Part shown: one piece after another, positions 43,743 to 55,614 of the stretch
Layout: each line of letters opens with the position of its first letter
How positions within the stretch are numbered: the stretch's first letter is position 1
Assembly: GCA_905221605.1 (NCBI GenBank)
Contig: CAJNDS010000245.1
Coordinates: forward strand, 1 to 62,000
From: Symbiodinium natans
Taxonomy: Eukaryota; Sar; Dinophyceae; Suessiales; Symbiodiniaceae
DNA length: 62,000 bases
Reading direction: 5' to 3'
Program-made: the position numbers and the translations under genes
Notes under the pieces: model-generated
What the model saw: the letters and a program-made list of their open reading frames with translations, nothing else
Databases searched by the model: none
What the model was told of the DNA's origin: nothing

Positions 43743-43913
43743 ATGGATGGACACGTAGACATGTGGCAGGACATGGTGAATGCCTTGTCTCGTGCCATGA
43801 AACTTGGTTGCGCTGAGGTGATTGAGTTCATCGGCAAGCTCATCGATGAGACGGGGTCCTTTGGATTGGGTCTCTTCGCGCCTTTGAGCCAACGAAGAGG
43901 GGTTACCCCATGA
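43743..43913 (+). CDS. Hypothetical exon or short ORF
   Basis: After a C homopolymer (43720-43740) the frame reads MDGHVDMWQDMVNALSRAMK and continues LGCAEVIEFIGKLIDETG before a TGA stop. The peptide has an amphipathic-helix look and the stretch lacks the low-complexity character of its surroundings. No family recognised and no splice site established. It could be a terminal exon. Confidence 0.3.
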   Translation: MDGHVDMWQDMVNALSRAMKLGCAEVIEFIGKLIDETGSFGLGLFAPLSQRRGVTP

Positions 43914-44489
43914 CTAAAGCAAAGACCGCAACGCCTCCCCTCCATGACGCAACCCAAGGTTTTTGGACGGGGACACTCAGGATTGACGGTTTCAGTGATT
44001 GCCAAGTGTCCGGAACGTCAAGCTTTACCGCCAGGTGAAGTATATACTGGGATATTGTATTGGATTGTATTGCACTGTACTGTATTGTCTCGTCTTGTGC
44101 TTCGAAGCTGCCTTGCCAGGTGCCAGTCGCCATTGCGCAGGTTCTCGGGGGTCTGATTTATGCTGGCGCCTTACAATCTCAACGGCACGCCTGCAGAACG
44201 GCGGTCATACCAAACCGTACAATGTTGTGTTAAGCAATCAAGACATTGTATTCAGCTGTTTGTGCCAATTGGCTGTATCGTTATCCCTGTATGAGCAGCA
44301 CTTCTGCACATCTGCATTCACGAAACCCTAAACCCTAAACCCTAATCCCTAAACCAGATTGTGTTGTTGTGGCTCGTTGGATGAGACCGCACCATCTGAA
44401 CTGTCACACTCGAAGGGTGACGTGGGACTGGCATATGGAATGATCAGTAGGACAGCCGCACACAATCCCTATTCCCGAATCTTAATAAC

Positions 44490-44615
44490 CTACATGTAGG
44501 GGTCCCCTAGTCATAAATAGGGGTATCAGGGCCCTCCTAGATTAGGTTATAAGTCGTACTATTTAGGTTATAGTTCCCTTAATTGAAGTTGGTATAGTAA
44601 GGGGGGGCCCCTACT
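44490..44615. mobile_element. Possible short inverted-repeat element
   Basis: GTAGGGGTCCCCTAG near the left and GGGGGGCCCCTAC at the right form inverted ends around an AT-richer centre containing two TTAGGTTATA-type words. It was seen once, so the family is unknown. Confidence 0.3.
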
Positions 44616-45684
44616 TGCAAGCAGACCTTAGAAGCCCTGCGCACCTTCAACCCTAGATCTTAAACCCGGTTCCGTCCTTGATCCTTGCAACGACAACACT
44701 CCCGAAAAGACAACTACCTGACCGTCTTCAGGGTTTGGGTTCAGGACAATTAGCCTAAGCCCTTACAATTCCCCCCAAAGCCGGAAAGACATGCAAAGGT
44801 CGCGACTTCCGACAGCGAACGCCAAGAGTTCGATCGATTGTAAGTAGTACCAGTGCGGCTTGAATATTTGGCCCAGGATTCAGGTTGAATGGGCAGCCTG
44901 GGAGTATTCAGGGCTTGAACATCAGGAGACAAGCAGTGCTGTCCTTGCGCCGAGTGCTCAAGCCACACGCCGTTTCTTCCTTTGTTTCTGGACTTCCTGG
45001 ATAGTGTCGTGCTCGTCAATTTTCACTTGCGCCCTCGTCCGGGTGTCTGGGCTGTTTTACAAGGGAGCAGCTTTCCGGGGTTCTTTCCGCCGGCACCCTC
45101 CGCTACCTATGGCGCACATCAGCCCGCGAAACAAGGCTGGACCCGACTAGACCCCAAACTCCAACAATGTCCAACCCTAAACCTCTTGAACCCCTACAGA
45201 CTGAACCCGACACCCGAAACTCAAAAAACACGGTCCTGAAGCCGCCCCAGCGCCTAAGTCCACAGCTCAAGGCTCAACCCACCAAAATCCCCCGGCCCCT
45301 TGCGCCCGAAATCCTTGCAACCCTACTAAGCCCAAGCATCCTAAACCCTAAACCCTAAAGCCTGAACCCTACTAGTCACTAAGTCTAAAGGCTGAAGACC
45401 CAAGGCTTGACAGTGGGGGCTACAGGGTGGAGTGCTGAGGGAAGGAAGGAAGCGGAACATGCAAGAATGAAAGAGCGTGTTAGGAAGGAGACTGGAAGCC
45501 ATAAGCTTCCAGTGCTTGGGGCTTTAATAGGGTCTTAAGGCAACTAGGGGGGGGGCGTATATAGGGCCTTGGGTTTGAGGAAGCCTGCGGAAAGACCGAC
45601 TTACTGGTCCTGAAAGAAGAGAACCCGGCAATTCGGTAGCTTTGGAGCGTGAAGGATTGTCCCCTTCAAGGGATTAACCCAAAT

Positions 45685-45753
45685 GGGGGTTTACGAAAAT
45701 AGGGGACCCCAACAATAAGCCCCAAAAAAGTACCCCTAATTTCGGACACCCCC
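45685..45753. mobile_element. MITE-like family B copy with AAAT duplication
   Basis: Left GGGGGTTTACGAAAATAGGG, right GTACCCCTAATTTCGGACAC followed by CCCC. AAAT lies at 45681-45684 and 45754-45757. The most compact intact copy of this family (69 bp). Confidence 0.75.
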
Positions 45754-45759
45754 AAATCA

Positions 45760-48700
45760 TTTGCCCCGAGCCCAAGAACCAGTAAGATGAGCAGCTCCCT
45801 GTGGCAGCGCCTGTTTCCACCTCCACCAGTCCTTCGTGTTTTTTGTTTAGGGTTTAGGGTTATTCGTGAGGGTTTCCTGACACCCTGTTGGGTGGTGTAG
45901 GGTCGCAGGTCTACAGCTTCTGGCTTTGCCAGGTGAAGACCAGCACAAGAGGCATAGGGTGTAGCGTTGAAGGATGTGGGGGTTTTGGGTGTTTGGTCGT
46001 AGCAGTTTGAGTTTTGAGGCCTCAATGCAAGGGTCTCAGGCCTTCACCCTAAACCCCAAGCCCCCCATTTTCGTCGCGGGTTTTAGTTTTAAGAGTGTAT
46101 ATACAGTTCCTTAGAGTCGAGGGTTCGTCACACTTTGAGATCCGCGTAGGGCTGGAGTGGAGGCATTCGTTTGCTTTTCTGCCGGGAGAGCCCTGGCACC
46201 TGAGCCCGGGCTCTCTTTGTGCACACGAACAGCTTGCACGATTTTGAAGGGCCCTTGGGGGCGTCTATGGGTGCAGGTAGCTTCCCCTCAACTCCCAGGA
46301 TCAAAAAAAGGCAGCATCCGAACATGGAAGCCCCAAAGAGCCCCTCCATCTTCCCTAATTTTCTGCATGAGGATGCAAGGCCGGGGGGCATGCAGAATTG
46401 CATGCGGCCTCGGAAAACTAGTTGATCTCAGCAGGCCAGTGTACCTTGCATTCGGCGAGGCTGGTCGGGTTCAGAGGTGGTGCCATAGCAAGGACTCAGA
46501 AGCTTTAGTGCACTTCAGTGCACTTCAGGGCTGTTTTGTAGGGCTCACCTTGTAGGGCAGCTCGCCAGCGCCTAAAGGTTGGCTGGTATCTTCTCTTAGG
46601 CTTTGCAAGGTTAGGGGGGGGGGGGGGGGGGCTCGCATCAAGGAAGGATCGACAGCCAGCAGATGTCAGCCCTAAAGCCTATAATCCCTACATGGTGTCC
46701 ACCCTAAAGAAACTCGGTAGCACACTTGATTGAAAGTCTTGGGTGGCCCTGCATGGGTGCCCTTCTTTCAGTTTCTTTTGGGGCCAAGCCGGCTTTCGGG
46801 CTTTCCTACGGGTTTTCAAGCTACTAATGCCACCTACGGCCACGTCTTCAACTGAAGGTCCGGTTTAGTTGAGCCGTCGCAGCTACTCGCCAGCAGGATG
46901 CACGTTCCATGGCCTGGACCTGTTGAAGTTTGGAACCCTTGCGCAAAGACACGTGCGGAAAGTGGAGCCCTCTGAGACTTTCGAGCTTGAGGCACTTTAG
47001 GGTCAGGGATGTTCGGGGTGCGGGGCTCGGATCTTGAAATATTGCAAGCCATACGGCTGGAACCCCCGACCTTCTAGCCAAAGGCTGCGCCCTGAGTTGA
47101 GGGATTGGGGTTTATGCAGAATTCCTAAGCTCTCCGAAGCTCGGCCCTAACCCCAAGGCTCCAGGTACACAAGCAACATGATACTTCGAGGTCTACAGAA
47201 CTGCAAATGTTTCGAACTACGCCTTCGTGGGATGTAGGCATTTTAGCTCATGGTCCAAGGTTCTCCGGAAGGTGATTTCCTCATAAACAGCGGCTAAGCA
47301 GGAGCTCTTTGATTCTTGGGGCTGCCTAGAGGGTGTCAGCTCGAGGAATTCGGGGGCTATAGTTTTCGGGTTCAGGGTTTGGGGTTGTGGGTTTGGGGAT
47401 TCTCACCTTCAGCTTGTGAACCTTCGGCCTCCCGGTCGTCGAGCCGGGTGGGGAAGAGCTACACGTGGGACTTTGTTCTCTAAGTGAGGGTCACAGGGTC
47501 ACTAATTAGACCCCTGTTGCAGTAGGTGGCCCACTTGTATGTAGTCAGCCCTATAAACCCTAAACCCTAAACCCCAAACCCCAAACCCCAAACCCTAAGC
47601 CCTCAACCCTAAACCCTACGGGAGCCAGCACCGCAGGCGGCATTGGTCGAGTGCTACTGCACCTCCCTGGAGCTACCAGTTCTCCGGGTTCTGGGAGAGG
47701 CCAAGTAGCCAAGTACGAGGGCAGGCTTTATCGGGTCATGGTGCTAGAGAGTCATCGGGCCAGCGGGTTTTAGGGTCATAGGAGTGTAAGGTCACAGGGC
47801 CATAGGGTTAAAAAGCTCCAGGGTTACAGGGTCTTAGGGTTTTGCGGTTTTTGAGTCTTAGGGCTTAGGGCTGTTGAGGGGTGACAGGGTTATAGGGTTT
47901 GGGGCATTGTCTAGCTTCCTCAGTGACCAGCTTGTTGTTTTCTACGTGTTTATCGGTTGGGTTCCCTTTTTGAAAAAAAAAACAGATTCCTTCCACAAGG
48001 TGACTTGGGGCTTCGACAAGATTCCTTCCCCCCCCCCCCCCCCCCACAATGCTCGACACACGATAGGCGAGAATCCGCGAGACAAGGGTGTTGGGGAGTG
48101 ACGCCGTCGTTTTGGGGGCCCAAACCCCAAGCCCCAAACCCAAAACCCTAAACCCTGCTTTGCCAGGCATGCAACGCGCTTTGCCAAACCATAGCCTTGC
48201 GCCACAACACGGTATGGCAGGCTGCCCCCCCCCCCCCCCAAGTGGGTTTAGGGTTTTGGAGTTTAGGGTTTGGGTTTAGGATTTAGCCCTCTTTGTTTGG
48301 GGGGAGGGCTAAACCTTATACCTGAGTAAGCAGACAGGGGTACCGGAGTAAGCAGACAGGGGTACCCGCGGGCCATTTCTTTCTCTTGTGTGAGTTTGGA
48401 GCTTCGAGTTGTCAGGATTCAGGGCTCCGACACCCTCTAAGGGCTACTGTAAACCCTAAACCTGCCAAGGCTAGGTTGCAGGTGTGACGATGGACGTGTA
48501 GGGCGAGGATTTGGGGGTTAAGGACTTGGGGCTCAGGGTTTGGGACGTGGGTTGATGAGTGGGCAGTGTCTTTATTGCAGGGGTAGTGGAGCTCGGGCAG
48601 CCAGCGTCCTGGTTTGGAGCCACCTGCCTCAGCTACGGGTAGCGCCTGCAAATGGCCCCTCTGGAAGTGATCCCTCTGTACCCAAGTACCTGATCTGCGC

Positions 48701-49930
48701 ACATCTGCTGAGCAGACGTATCTGGACATGCCAATCTGCGAAGGACTTGCTCACTGTCCTTGGACGGCTGCTTTGCCCCGCCCCCGGGTGCTGTCGCTCA
48801 ACCAGAGCTTTGCAGGGCGAATTGACTACACACCTTCTTCCCCTGAGTACAGGGCTGCGGTACTCTTGGCTTAGCGTTTCGGGGCTGGCCTTCGGGCTTA
48901 TAAGGGCTTAGTATTTCTTAGTATGCGTAGGGCTTTTAAAGCTTATAATATGTTTGGCGTTTAGGGTTGGGCCTTAGGTGGGCTTCGGCTTTTCTGGGAT
49001 TTGGGTTTCCAAGGGATATGTGGAGGAGGAGTGCTCCTGTCTTGCGGAGTTTCAGACCCTCACCCCAAACCCAAAGCTATAAGAAACGCCCCCAATCTCC
49101 CCATGAACCGGAATCACAACACAGGAAACCTCAAACCCAAAAGCCAAGATTTGCTCCTAAGGTAAAGCCCTATCCGCCCAAAAAAATAAAGACATCGCCC
49201 CCCCCTCCGCAGCCGACGATGTGCCGGTGCGGCGCCACGCCGCATTGGAGCTCTTGGCTTCACTGGCGCCTCGCACTTGACATGGCTTTGCGGGTTTCTT
49301 AGGGATACTTAGAAATCATTTTAATTTTTGGGTAGTTCAGAATAGGTTTAAGGTAACCCCAAACATGCCTTGGAGAGAAGGTTAAGGCTTGTTTGGGGTT
49401 TCAGGGGGCAAACGGCGCAATCGTCAATGGAGGCCCCTAATTTTAATCTACTTTTCGGCCGATTTTTCGTGGCTAAAAACAATCATCGCAAATCGCTCTG
49501 GACGTTTGTGAAAAGGCAAAAGTGGAGTCAGACTGGTTATCCAGCTTGTTCTAAAGAATGATTTTCGGAATGGAACGTCTCATCCTGTCTATGCAAGCTA
49601 GTTTTGCTTCATGTTTGTTGCTCGCTAAAATGTTCGAAGCTATGTTTTCGGGTTAGTACTGGGGGAGTATGAAATCGGAGGGTTGGGAGGGTTAGATCAA
49701 AGTTGTTGTGTTCCGAGGTTTTGAGGTTATAGCGTTACAGCTAATATCGGGGTTTGGTCTCAAACCCTAAACCGTAGACCCTATAAAACTAAAAAAGCCT
49801 CAACTGTAAATGTGCTTAGGCTATATTATAGGGGGTGCAGGGTTTCAGGACTACAAGATCATACGTGGATCGTTTTGTTGTCATTAAGGAGTTTGCTTTG
49901 CTCTGCATTGGTGCTTGTGTTCTATTTTTC
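45760..49930. other. Intron-like DNA, no gene recognised
   Basis: Telomere-type words recur (45846-45862, 47548-47615, 48140-48157, 48245-48285). G run at 46613-46631 and C runs at 48029-48046 and 48226-48239. The island at 47636-47706 follows a GCAG acceptor-like site (CACCGCAG followed by GCGGCA) but its frame soon stops. A weak PPR-like piece (VRRHAALELLASLAP) lies near 49225-49280. Confidence 0.35.
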
Positions 49931-49934
49931 TGTA

Positions 49935-50092
49935 GGGTTTAAGGTTTAAGGTCTAGGGTTTAGGGTTTAGGGTTTAGGGTTTAGGGTTCAGGGTTTAGGG
50001 TTTAGGGTTTGGGTTTAGAGTTTAGAGTTTAGGGTTTAGGGTTTAGGGTCTAGGGTTTAGTGTTTAGGGTTTAGGGTTTAGGGTTCTTGTCC
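49935..50092 (+). repeat. Interstitial TTTAGGG tract with variants
   Basis: About twenty TTTAGGG units with TTTAGAG, TCTAGGG, TTCAGGG and TTTAGTG variants, decayed relative to the tract at 14929. Confidence 0.9.
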
Positions 50093-50578
50093 GCCGGGTT
50101 CCTTGAGCATCTCGAGTAGTCTGAGAGGGTTCTTGGGGGAGAGGGGGGGGGGGGGACCTGAAGGGAACAGGACTTTTGCTGCGTGTTTTTTTTTTTTTTA
50201 GGGCGTTTAGGGTCGAAGTATTGGCTTTCTAGGCCTAGGGTTGTTGTTATGTTAGCAGGCCCTGTTTGAAGGGCAGTTAGGGTGTTAGGCAGTTTGGATG
50301 TCAGTGCCTTAGGGTGTGTGGGTATTTAGGGGCCCTTAAGGTGTTCTGTTGTACCAGTCGCTTTGGGAAGCACATAATTGCATCTTGTCGGCTATGCTTA
50401 GCTGAAAGGCCATAAAAAGTTCAATGTCTAACCGACGGATCCAAGAACGAGTTTAGAGTCAAGGGGTTCAGGGTTTGAGCGCGAGAGCTTGCAGGGCCCT
50501 TGGCCTTTCTTGATCTGGAGGGCTCCAGGGCTCTCTTTGCCAGCCATGCGGGCTTAGGATCTCCCCTAGGGTTGAGGG

Positions 50579-50678
50579 TTGGGATGTTCACCCTCATACT
50601 AGCAGTCCTTAATCGGGATTACAGTACCCCCAATTATATTACCCATTAAGGACTACTAGTATATGGAGGAACATCCAA
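50579..50678. mobile_element. MITE-like family A copy with perfect 8-bp duplication
   Basis: Left TTGGGATGTTCACCCTCATA, right TAGTATATGGAGGAACATCC followed by AA. The inner arms (CTAGCAGTCCTTAATCGGGA and its partner) pair. GTTGAGGG precedes (50571-50578) and follows (50679-50686) exactly. Confidence 0.85.
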
Positions 50679-50869
50679 GTTGAGGGTGTATGGGGCTTGC
50701 AGGGTTCCACGATGCACTTCGATCCTACCTTCCCGCTGGAAGAAGAAGCTTTGGTTCCATAAGCCCTCAAAGCAGGGAATCCGACCCTTCAAGCACCTTT
50801 CCATAAGCAATGCACTCAAACGCCTGAGAAAGGGTGACAATTCCCCCAAAAGCCCCAGGCCCGTAAACC

Positions 50870-51030
50870 CTAAACCCCAAGCCCTAAACCCGAAACTCCT
50901 TGGAGCTCCCCGAGGTGCGCTCCATGGGCGGACGCCTGCACGGTCAGTACTCCGAGATCGGCCACACTTTAGCAGCCGGGCCCTTTTCGGGCATGTGGGT
51001 GGGTGTTAGGGTTTAGGGTTTGGGTTGAGG
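50870..51030 (+). other. Exon-like island between CCCTAAA and TTTAGGG
   Basis: CCCTAAA-type words (50870-50896), an island (50897-51003) reading SLELPEVRSMGGRLHGQYSE in one frame, then GTTAGGGTTTAGGG. No domain recognised; listed for its bracketed structure. Confidence 0.3.
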
Positions 51031-51196
51031 GTTTACCTGGACCCCAAAGCACCTACCAAAATCTAGGCCTTCGGCCATTTTTGAGCGGCATTCAAAAACA
51101 TGCAAACACGCAAACATCCTAAAAGGAAATGTCCTGTTAAACTTCTAGGCGCACGCAGATTTCCACTGCAAAATTGAACGTTTCATGTTCCAGGTA

Positions 51197-51288
51197 GGGT
51201 TCAGGGTTTAGGGTTTAGGGCTCAGGGCTCAGGGCTCAGGGCTCAGGGTTTAGGGTTTAGGGTTTAGGGTTTGGGGTTTAGGGTTTAC
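51197..51288 (+). repeat. TTTAGGG tract with CTCAGGG units
   Basis: TTTAGGG units with a block of four CTCAGGG units in the middle. A GTTCCAG followed by GTAGGG junction at about 51190-51197 resembles an intron donor. Confidence 0.9.
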
Positions 51289-51299
51289 ATTCTGGCCGC

Positions 51300-52973
51300 T
51301 CTTTCGGGTAGCTCTTTTAGGCCTTCAATTTCGATCCCCCTCCCAGTAGGCTTCTCGGACTCTGTGGTCCAGGGTAAAAGGGCTTGAGGCCTTGAGGCTA
51401 CAAGGGAAGAGCCTGGAGGCCGAGCCTGAGATGGTTGCGGCTTATTGCTGTAGTTAGAACCCAACGTCGCCCCTAAGCCCAGAAAGAGAGTTCTACGATT
51501 ATGCTAATACATGTTTATACTCTTTGATTATTGTATGGCACTATTATGTGAAAATACTACTGTATTGTTGAATGGATCATGAGGCCTGCGTCAAAGACGC
51601 CGATCCTGGCGTGCGGACTGCAGCGCTCTCGGTGGCAGCCTCCTCGGCTTCTGCCAAGGGTATGAAAGCAGAAGCAGTTCGGGCATTTTGGGCAGTTTAG
51701 GCTGTAGGGCAAAGGCAGGTCGGTGTGTAACTTCGATGGTGGCCCTGATCAGAGCTTCAACACTAAGCCTAAGACCTTCGGAGCCTGAGCTGCCTTGTGT
51801 GCTGCAGGTGGGTGTCGCTGCGACCTCTTGGTGCTGTACACCCGAGGAGTTTTGCTTGAGGGCTGCATGGCTTGCAGGGAATAGGTGGGGTCCCAAAGTA
51901 TCAGCAGAGGGCGGGATGTCCGAAGGTGCAAGCTGCTGCCTGCGTGCGACGCGGCGTGCCAAAGTGAGCACTGCAAGACTGCAAATGCAACGGAGCTGTT
52001 TCTCCACCTACACTACCCCATCTTCGTGTTCCCTCATGATACCCTCATGACAACGTCCGCGCGCGCTTCCGCCGGCGAGTGACGGCAGTAGGATGAGAGC
52101 CACACCCTAATTACCCTAAACCCGAGGGTAGCTCCTCTCAGCCATGCATGGTAGCCTCCTTCAAAGCAGCCCTGCAACCCCCCCAAAAAATTCCCTTAAA
52201 CCCACCCAAAACCCTAAGCTTCAACCCTTAAACCCAACCTAAGCTTCAACCCTGAAGCCCCCGAAGCCCCGTAACAGCGACCGGGCCGCTCCTTATTCCC
52301 GTGCGACCAGATTCCGCGCAGGGTCCGAGTATCCAACCGAGGAAGACACATCATAGGGCTTGAGGAGTGTGAAGCTTTACATACAGGGCTTAGGGCTATT
52401 GAGCTTGACTGTTGAGCTTCATTTTTGAGCTTTACCTTGAAGACCTGAGGAGCTCAAGGTTTACAGGGGCTGAGTGGGGTCAATGGGTCAATGGTTCAAC
52501 AAACAAGAAGAAGGATATTCCTGTCAACTGAGCTGCTGCTATCTGCTTGGGGACTCGGACCCTGTACGGAGGGGTCCTGACGCCAGTAGGTTGGCCCTTC
52601 GGGTCTTCGGGCCACAGCCATGATTTGGCCGTTCCACTGGGAGGCCATGGGCGTGACATGTCGCTTGCCGCGGCTGACCGCCCAACTGAGGGTGCTCGGA
52701 AGGACCCAGTGCCTCAGAGGCACGTGTAACGAGCAGGTCTTGTGCTTATAGTGGCGAAGTGTTGATCCATCTTCAGGGCTGGCAAGATCGCCCGCCACCC
52801 AAAAACGAAGAGGTCAGGTTTTGGCGGTTTTGGCGCGTTTGTGGTGTTACGGGCCACGTAGGTTCGCCTTTCATCTTGAGCTCCTTGAGCAGCGTGCACA
52901 GAGACACACCCCTACCTGCAACCCCAAGCCGCACACTTAACCGTCGTAATTAAACCCCCCCTTTAAGGGTCAT
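51300..52973. other. No gene recognised upstream of the PPR gene
   Basis: Opposite-strand frames overlap at 51591-52050 and neither shows a domain. CCCTAAA-type and CCCTTAAA words lie at 52105-52250. Earlier exons of the PPR gene may lie here but were not found. Confidence 0.35.
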
Positions 52974-53860
52974 TTGCAGGGTACAGCCCTTAAAGTCGAC
53001 CCACATGAGCCCTCTGCAGCCAAGGCGCTTCTGGAGTTTACGAAGACTCTCTCCGCGGTCGCCCGGGCCTCCCGATGGCGGAAGGCTTTGGCCGCCCTGA
53101 AGGGTGCTGGCACCGCACTCCTCGAGGTAGATGCCTTTGCCTGCAGCGCTGTCATCACCGCCTGCGACCGGAAGAGTGTATCTTGATTACAAAGTTAAAG
53201 TTCTTGAAGCTGTGTCGTTCTTAACAATCTCTTTTGTGAAGATCACCAGGTATAGCCTAGGCCGATGCAACAGGGCTCTGCATGCTACTGTAGGTGTGGT
53301 TTGGCGCGCTGCAGCTCTTTGGGTACATCGGCCGGCAGTCGCTACAGGCTGACACCCCGTGCCTGAGCGCAGCTTTGGGGGCTGTGGCGCGGTCGAATCT
53401 TTGGGAGCAAGCCGCCCTCATCGAGCAAGAGCGCAAGCATCGCCACTTGCCGGCCTCCGCGACGGCCGCTGGGAATTTGATGTTTGCCTATCGTGGTGGC
53501 CACAGCCAGTGGACAAACGCTCTGGGCCTGCTGGCTGACTTGCCGTGCCAGCACGTGCAGGCTGATGCCTTCCTGGCCAATGCGGCCCTGGCCACCTGCG
53601 ATGGTGCCGAGGAAGCTGCGCAGCTCCTGGTGTCCCACATCCCGAGCCTGCGGATCCAACCTGACATCGTCTCATTCAACTCGGCGCTTAGCTGCTGTGC
53701 ACGTGGCAGCCATTGGCGCTTAGGCGAGGAGCTTGTGGCAGCTGCCCAAAGCTCCCAAGACCTGGACGACGTTTCATGCAACTCCCTGGCAGATGCCTTC
53801 GACAAGGCTTCACAGTGGCTGCGCGCATCGCAGATGCTGCTCCGCATGCAAAGCTGCTGA
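52974..53860 (+). CDS. PPR protein, two exons (5' end not found)
   Basis: Exon a runs from about 52974 to 53177; exon b is 53294-53860 with a TGA stop. A canonical intron (GTATCT...CTGTAG, 116 bp) joins them in frame and restores one PPR motif: SAVITACDRKS then VWFGALQLFGYIG. Seven consecutive motifs of 33-36 residues can be read, including TPCLSAALGAVARSNLWEQA, DIVSFNSALSCCARGSHW and VSCNSLADAFDKASQWLRAS. Tandem PPR proteins bind single-stranded RNA and act in organelle transcript processing; the target cannot be told here. There is no Met start and no visible transit peptide, so at least one upstream exon is expected; TTTGCAG followed by GGTACA near 52979 may be its acceptor. The protein ends within the seventh motif with no further domain. 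The best PPR segment in the window. Confidence 0.75.
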
Positions 53861-54391
53861 GCTGCAACATGTTTAAGCACCGAAGCCTCAGACCTCAAGC
53901 CTCCTATAGCACCACCAATCCGAATCGGTGTCCATCCAGCCATCCCAAAAGCGCGTGCGGCCTGCGAGCCGACAAAACCCTGCACAGCCTGCACAGCCAT
54001 TCCCCCCCCCCTGTTTACAAGTTTAGGTTCAGGTTGCAGGGCTTATTGCAGGGCTTGAGATTCTTCTTGGTTGCGGAGGGGGAAGCCAGCGATGTTTTTT
54101 GTGACTAGTGGTATCCGCTCAAACCCTTACAGCTCCCGGATCCGAATTTTACGAAGGTTATCTAGACCAAGCTGCAAACTTGGAAACGGCCAGCACCGCA
54201 GCAAATCGTCGAAAAGTCTACAACGCCTTCAAAGCTGTACCGATGTGCAGCTGTACACCTTGAAATCTAGAAAGCCCTCCCTGCAGAACCTGAACTGCCC
54301 TAAACCCGAAACCTGTCTTAACCTTTCACAAGGCCTATTACAGCCTATATTCCCCACGCAAACCTCTTTTTTGTGTCAAATCCGAGGCCGC

Positions 54392-54469
54392 CGCTTACGG
54401 CCTGACCGCTTCACCGCCAGCAGTGCCACCAGCGCAGCCTCTCGGGCCGAGGCGAGACACGCGGCTTTT
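54392..54469 (+). CDS. PPR-like exon fragment
   Basis: Reads RLRPDRFTASSATSAASRAE and then ARHAA, compatible with helix A and the start of helix B of a PPR. It runs into GGGGTTTAGGGGG immediately after. It lies 530 bp beyond the stop codon of the PPR gene, so it belongs to another gene or is a relic. Confidence 0.4.
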
Positions 54470-55614
54470 AGGGGTTTAGGGGGCTTTTGGGGGGTTTATA
54501 GGGTTTATAGGGGGTCTAGGGGCTTTAGGGGGCTTCGGGGGTTTCGGGGGGTTCAGGGGTTTAGGGTTCAGAGTTTTGGGTTTACAGGTAAGCAGGCGTT
54601 AGGGCTTTAGGGGTCACTGGATTTTGCGGTGTGTGGGGGGTCGGTTTGGAGTTTAGGGGCTAGTTCAGGCACTGCGGCGTCTCAGCTCCAGGGTTCTGGT
54701 GTTAGGGACTAGAGGGGATTAGGGTTTTGGGGTTTGGGGTTTATAGGGTTTAGGGTTTACGGTTCAGGAGGGCGGAACATACGGGAGTCTTCGGCCCGCG
54801 GCTCGAGAAAGCTGTGGTTTAGGACTGTGTTCACGGCTGTTCGTTCATGGTTCAGGAGTTCAGGGTTTAAGGTTCAGGAGTTCAGGGTGTAGGGGGATGG
54901 GTTTCGAAGCAGAGCAGGCGTGGGAGTCGTCCGTCGCGATGTTTGGGCCACGCAGCTGCATTAAAACTCTGCTAGGTTGGTTCTACATTGAATCCTACTA
55001 TTTGGGGTCCCTTCTTGTCGTAAACACCCACATTAGGGGGACGCGGAGCACTCTACAACGTGTGGGAAGAACTCGGGGGTAATTGTGGGTCGATTGTGAG
55101 CTTCGAACGGGCCCCGGAGTCAGGGTTTAGGGTTTAGGGTTTAGGGTTCAGGGTTTAGAGTTTAGGGTTGAGGGTTGAGGGTTTAGGGTTTAATCCCAGG
55201 GTTTGGTGTTTGTGGCACCGGCGGTTTTGCGTGGCAGCAGGGGTCACCGGGCTTTACGGTTCACAGGATGGCTTGGGGCTGATTAGTCTTGCGTTGATTG
55301 TGGACTTACCGTTGGCCGCATGATTTATCAGGGCTTCTTCTTTTTTTGTTGTATCAGGTTTAGGGGAACTAGGGTTCAGGTGTCCTGGGGCTGGCTCAGG
55401 TTGAGGGGGTGGTTTTGGTCAAGCTGCCCGGAAGGCCCCGTAATTGAGGCTCTGGGAGCCTGCTTCAGATCCCAATCTGCTCAGAAGGATCCCGATGTCT
55501 TTACATCCTGAAATCTAAGCCCCAAGCCCAAAACCACCCTAACCCTGGACCCATATGAGCCCAAAGCCACCTAAACCCGAAACCCTAAGACTTGAGCCAT
55601 CCAACCAGCCCCAG
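54470..55614. other. Non-coding with TTTAGGG-type words
   Basis: Degenerate GGGGTTTAGG words at 54470-54600, 54720-54770 and 55118-55195. A family B right-end-like piece (GGGGTCCCTTCTTGTCGTAA) lies at about 54998. No gene recognised. Confidence 0.4.
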
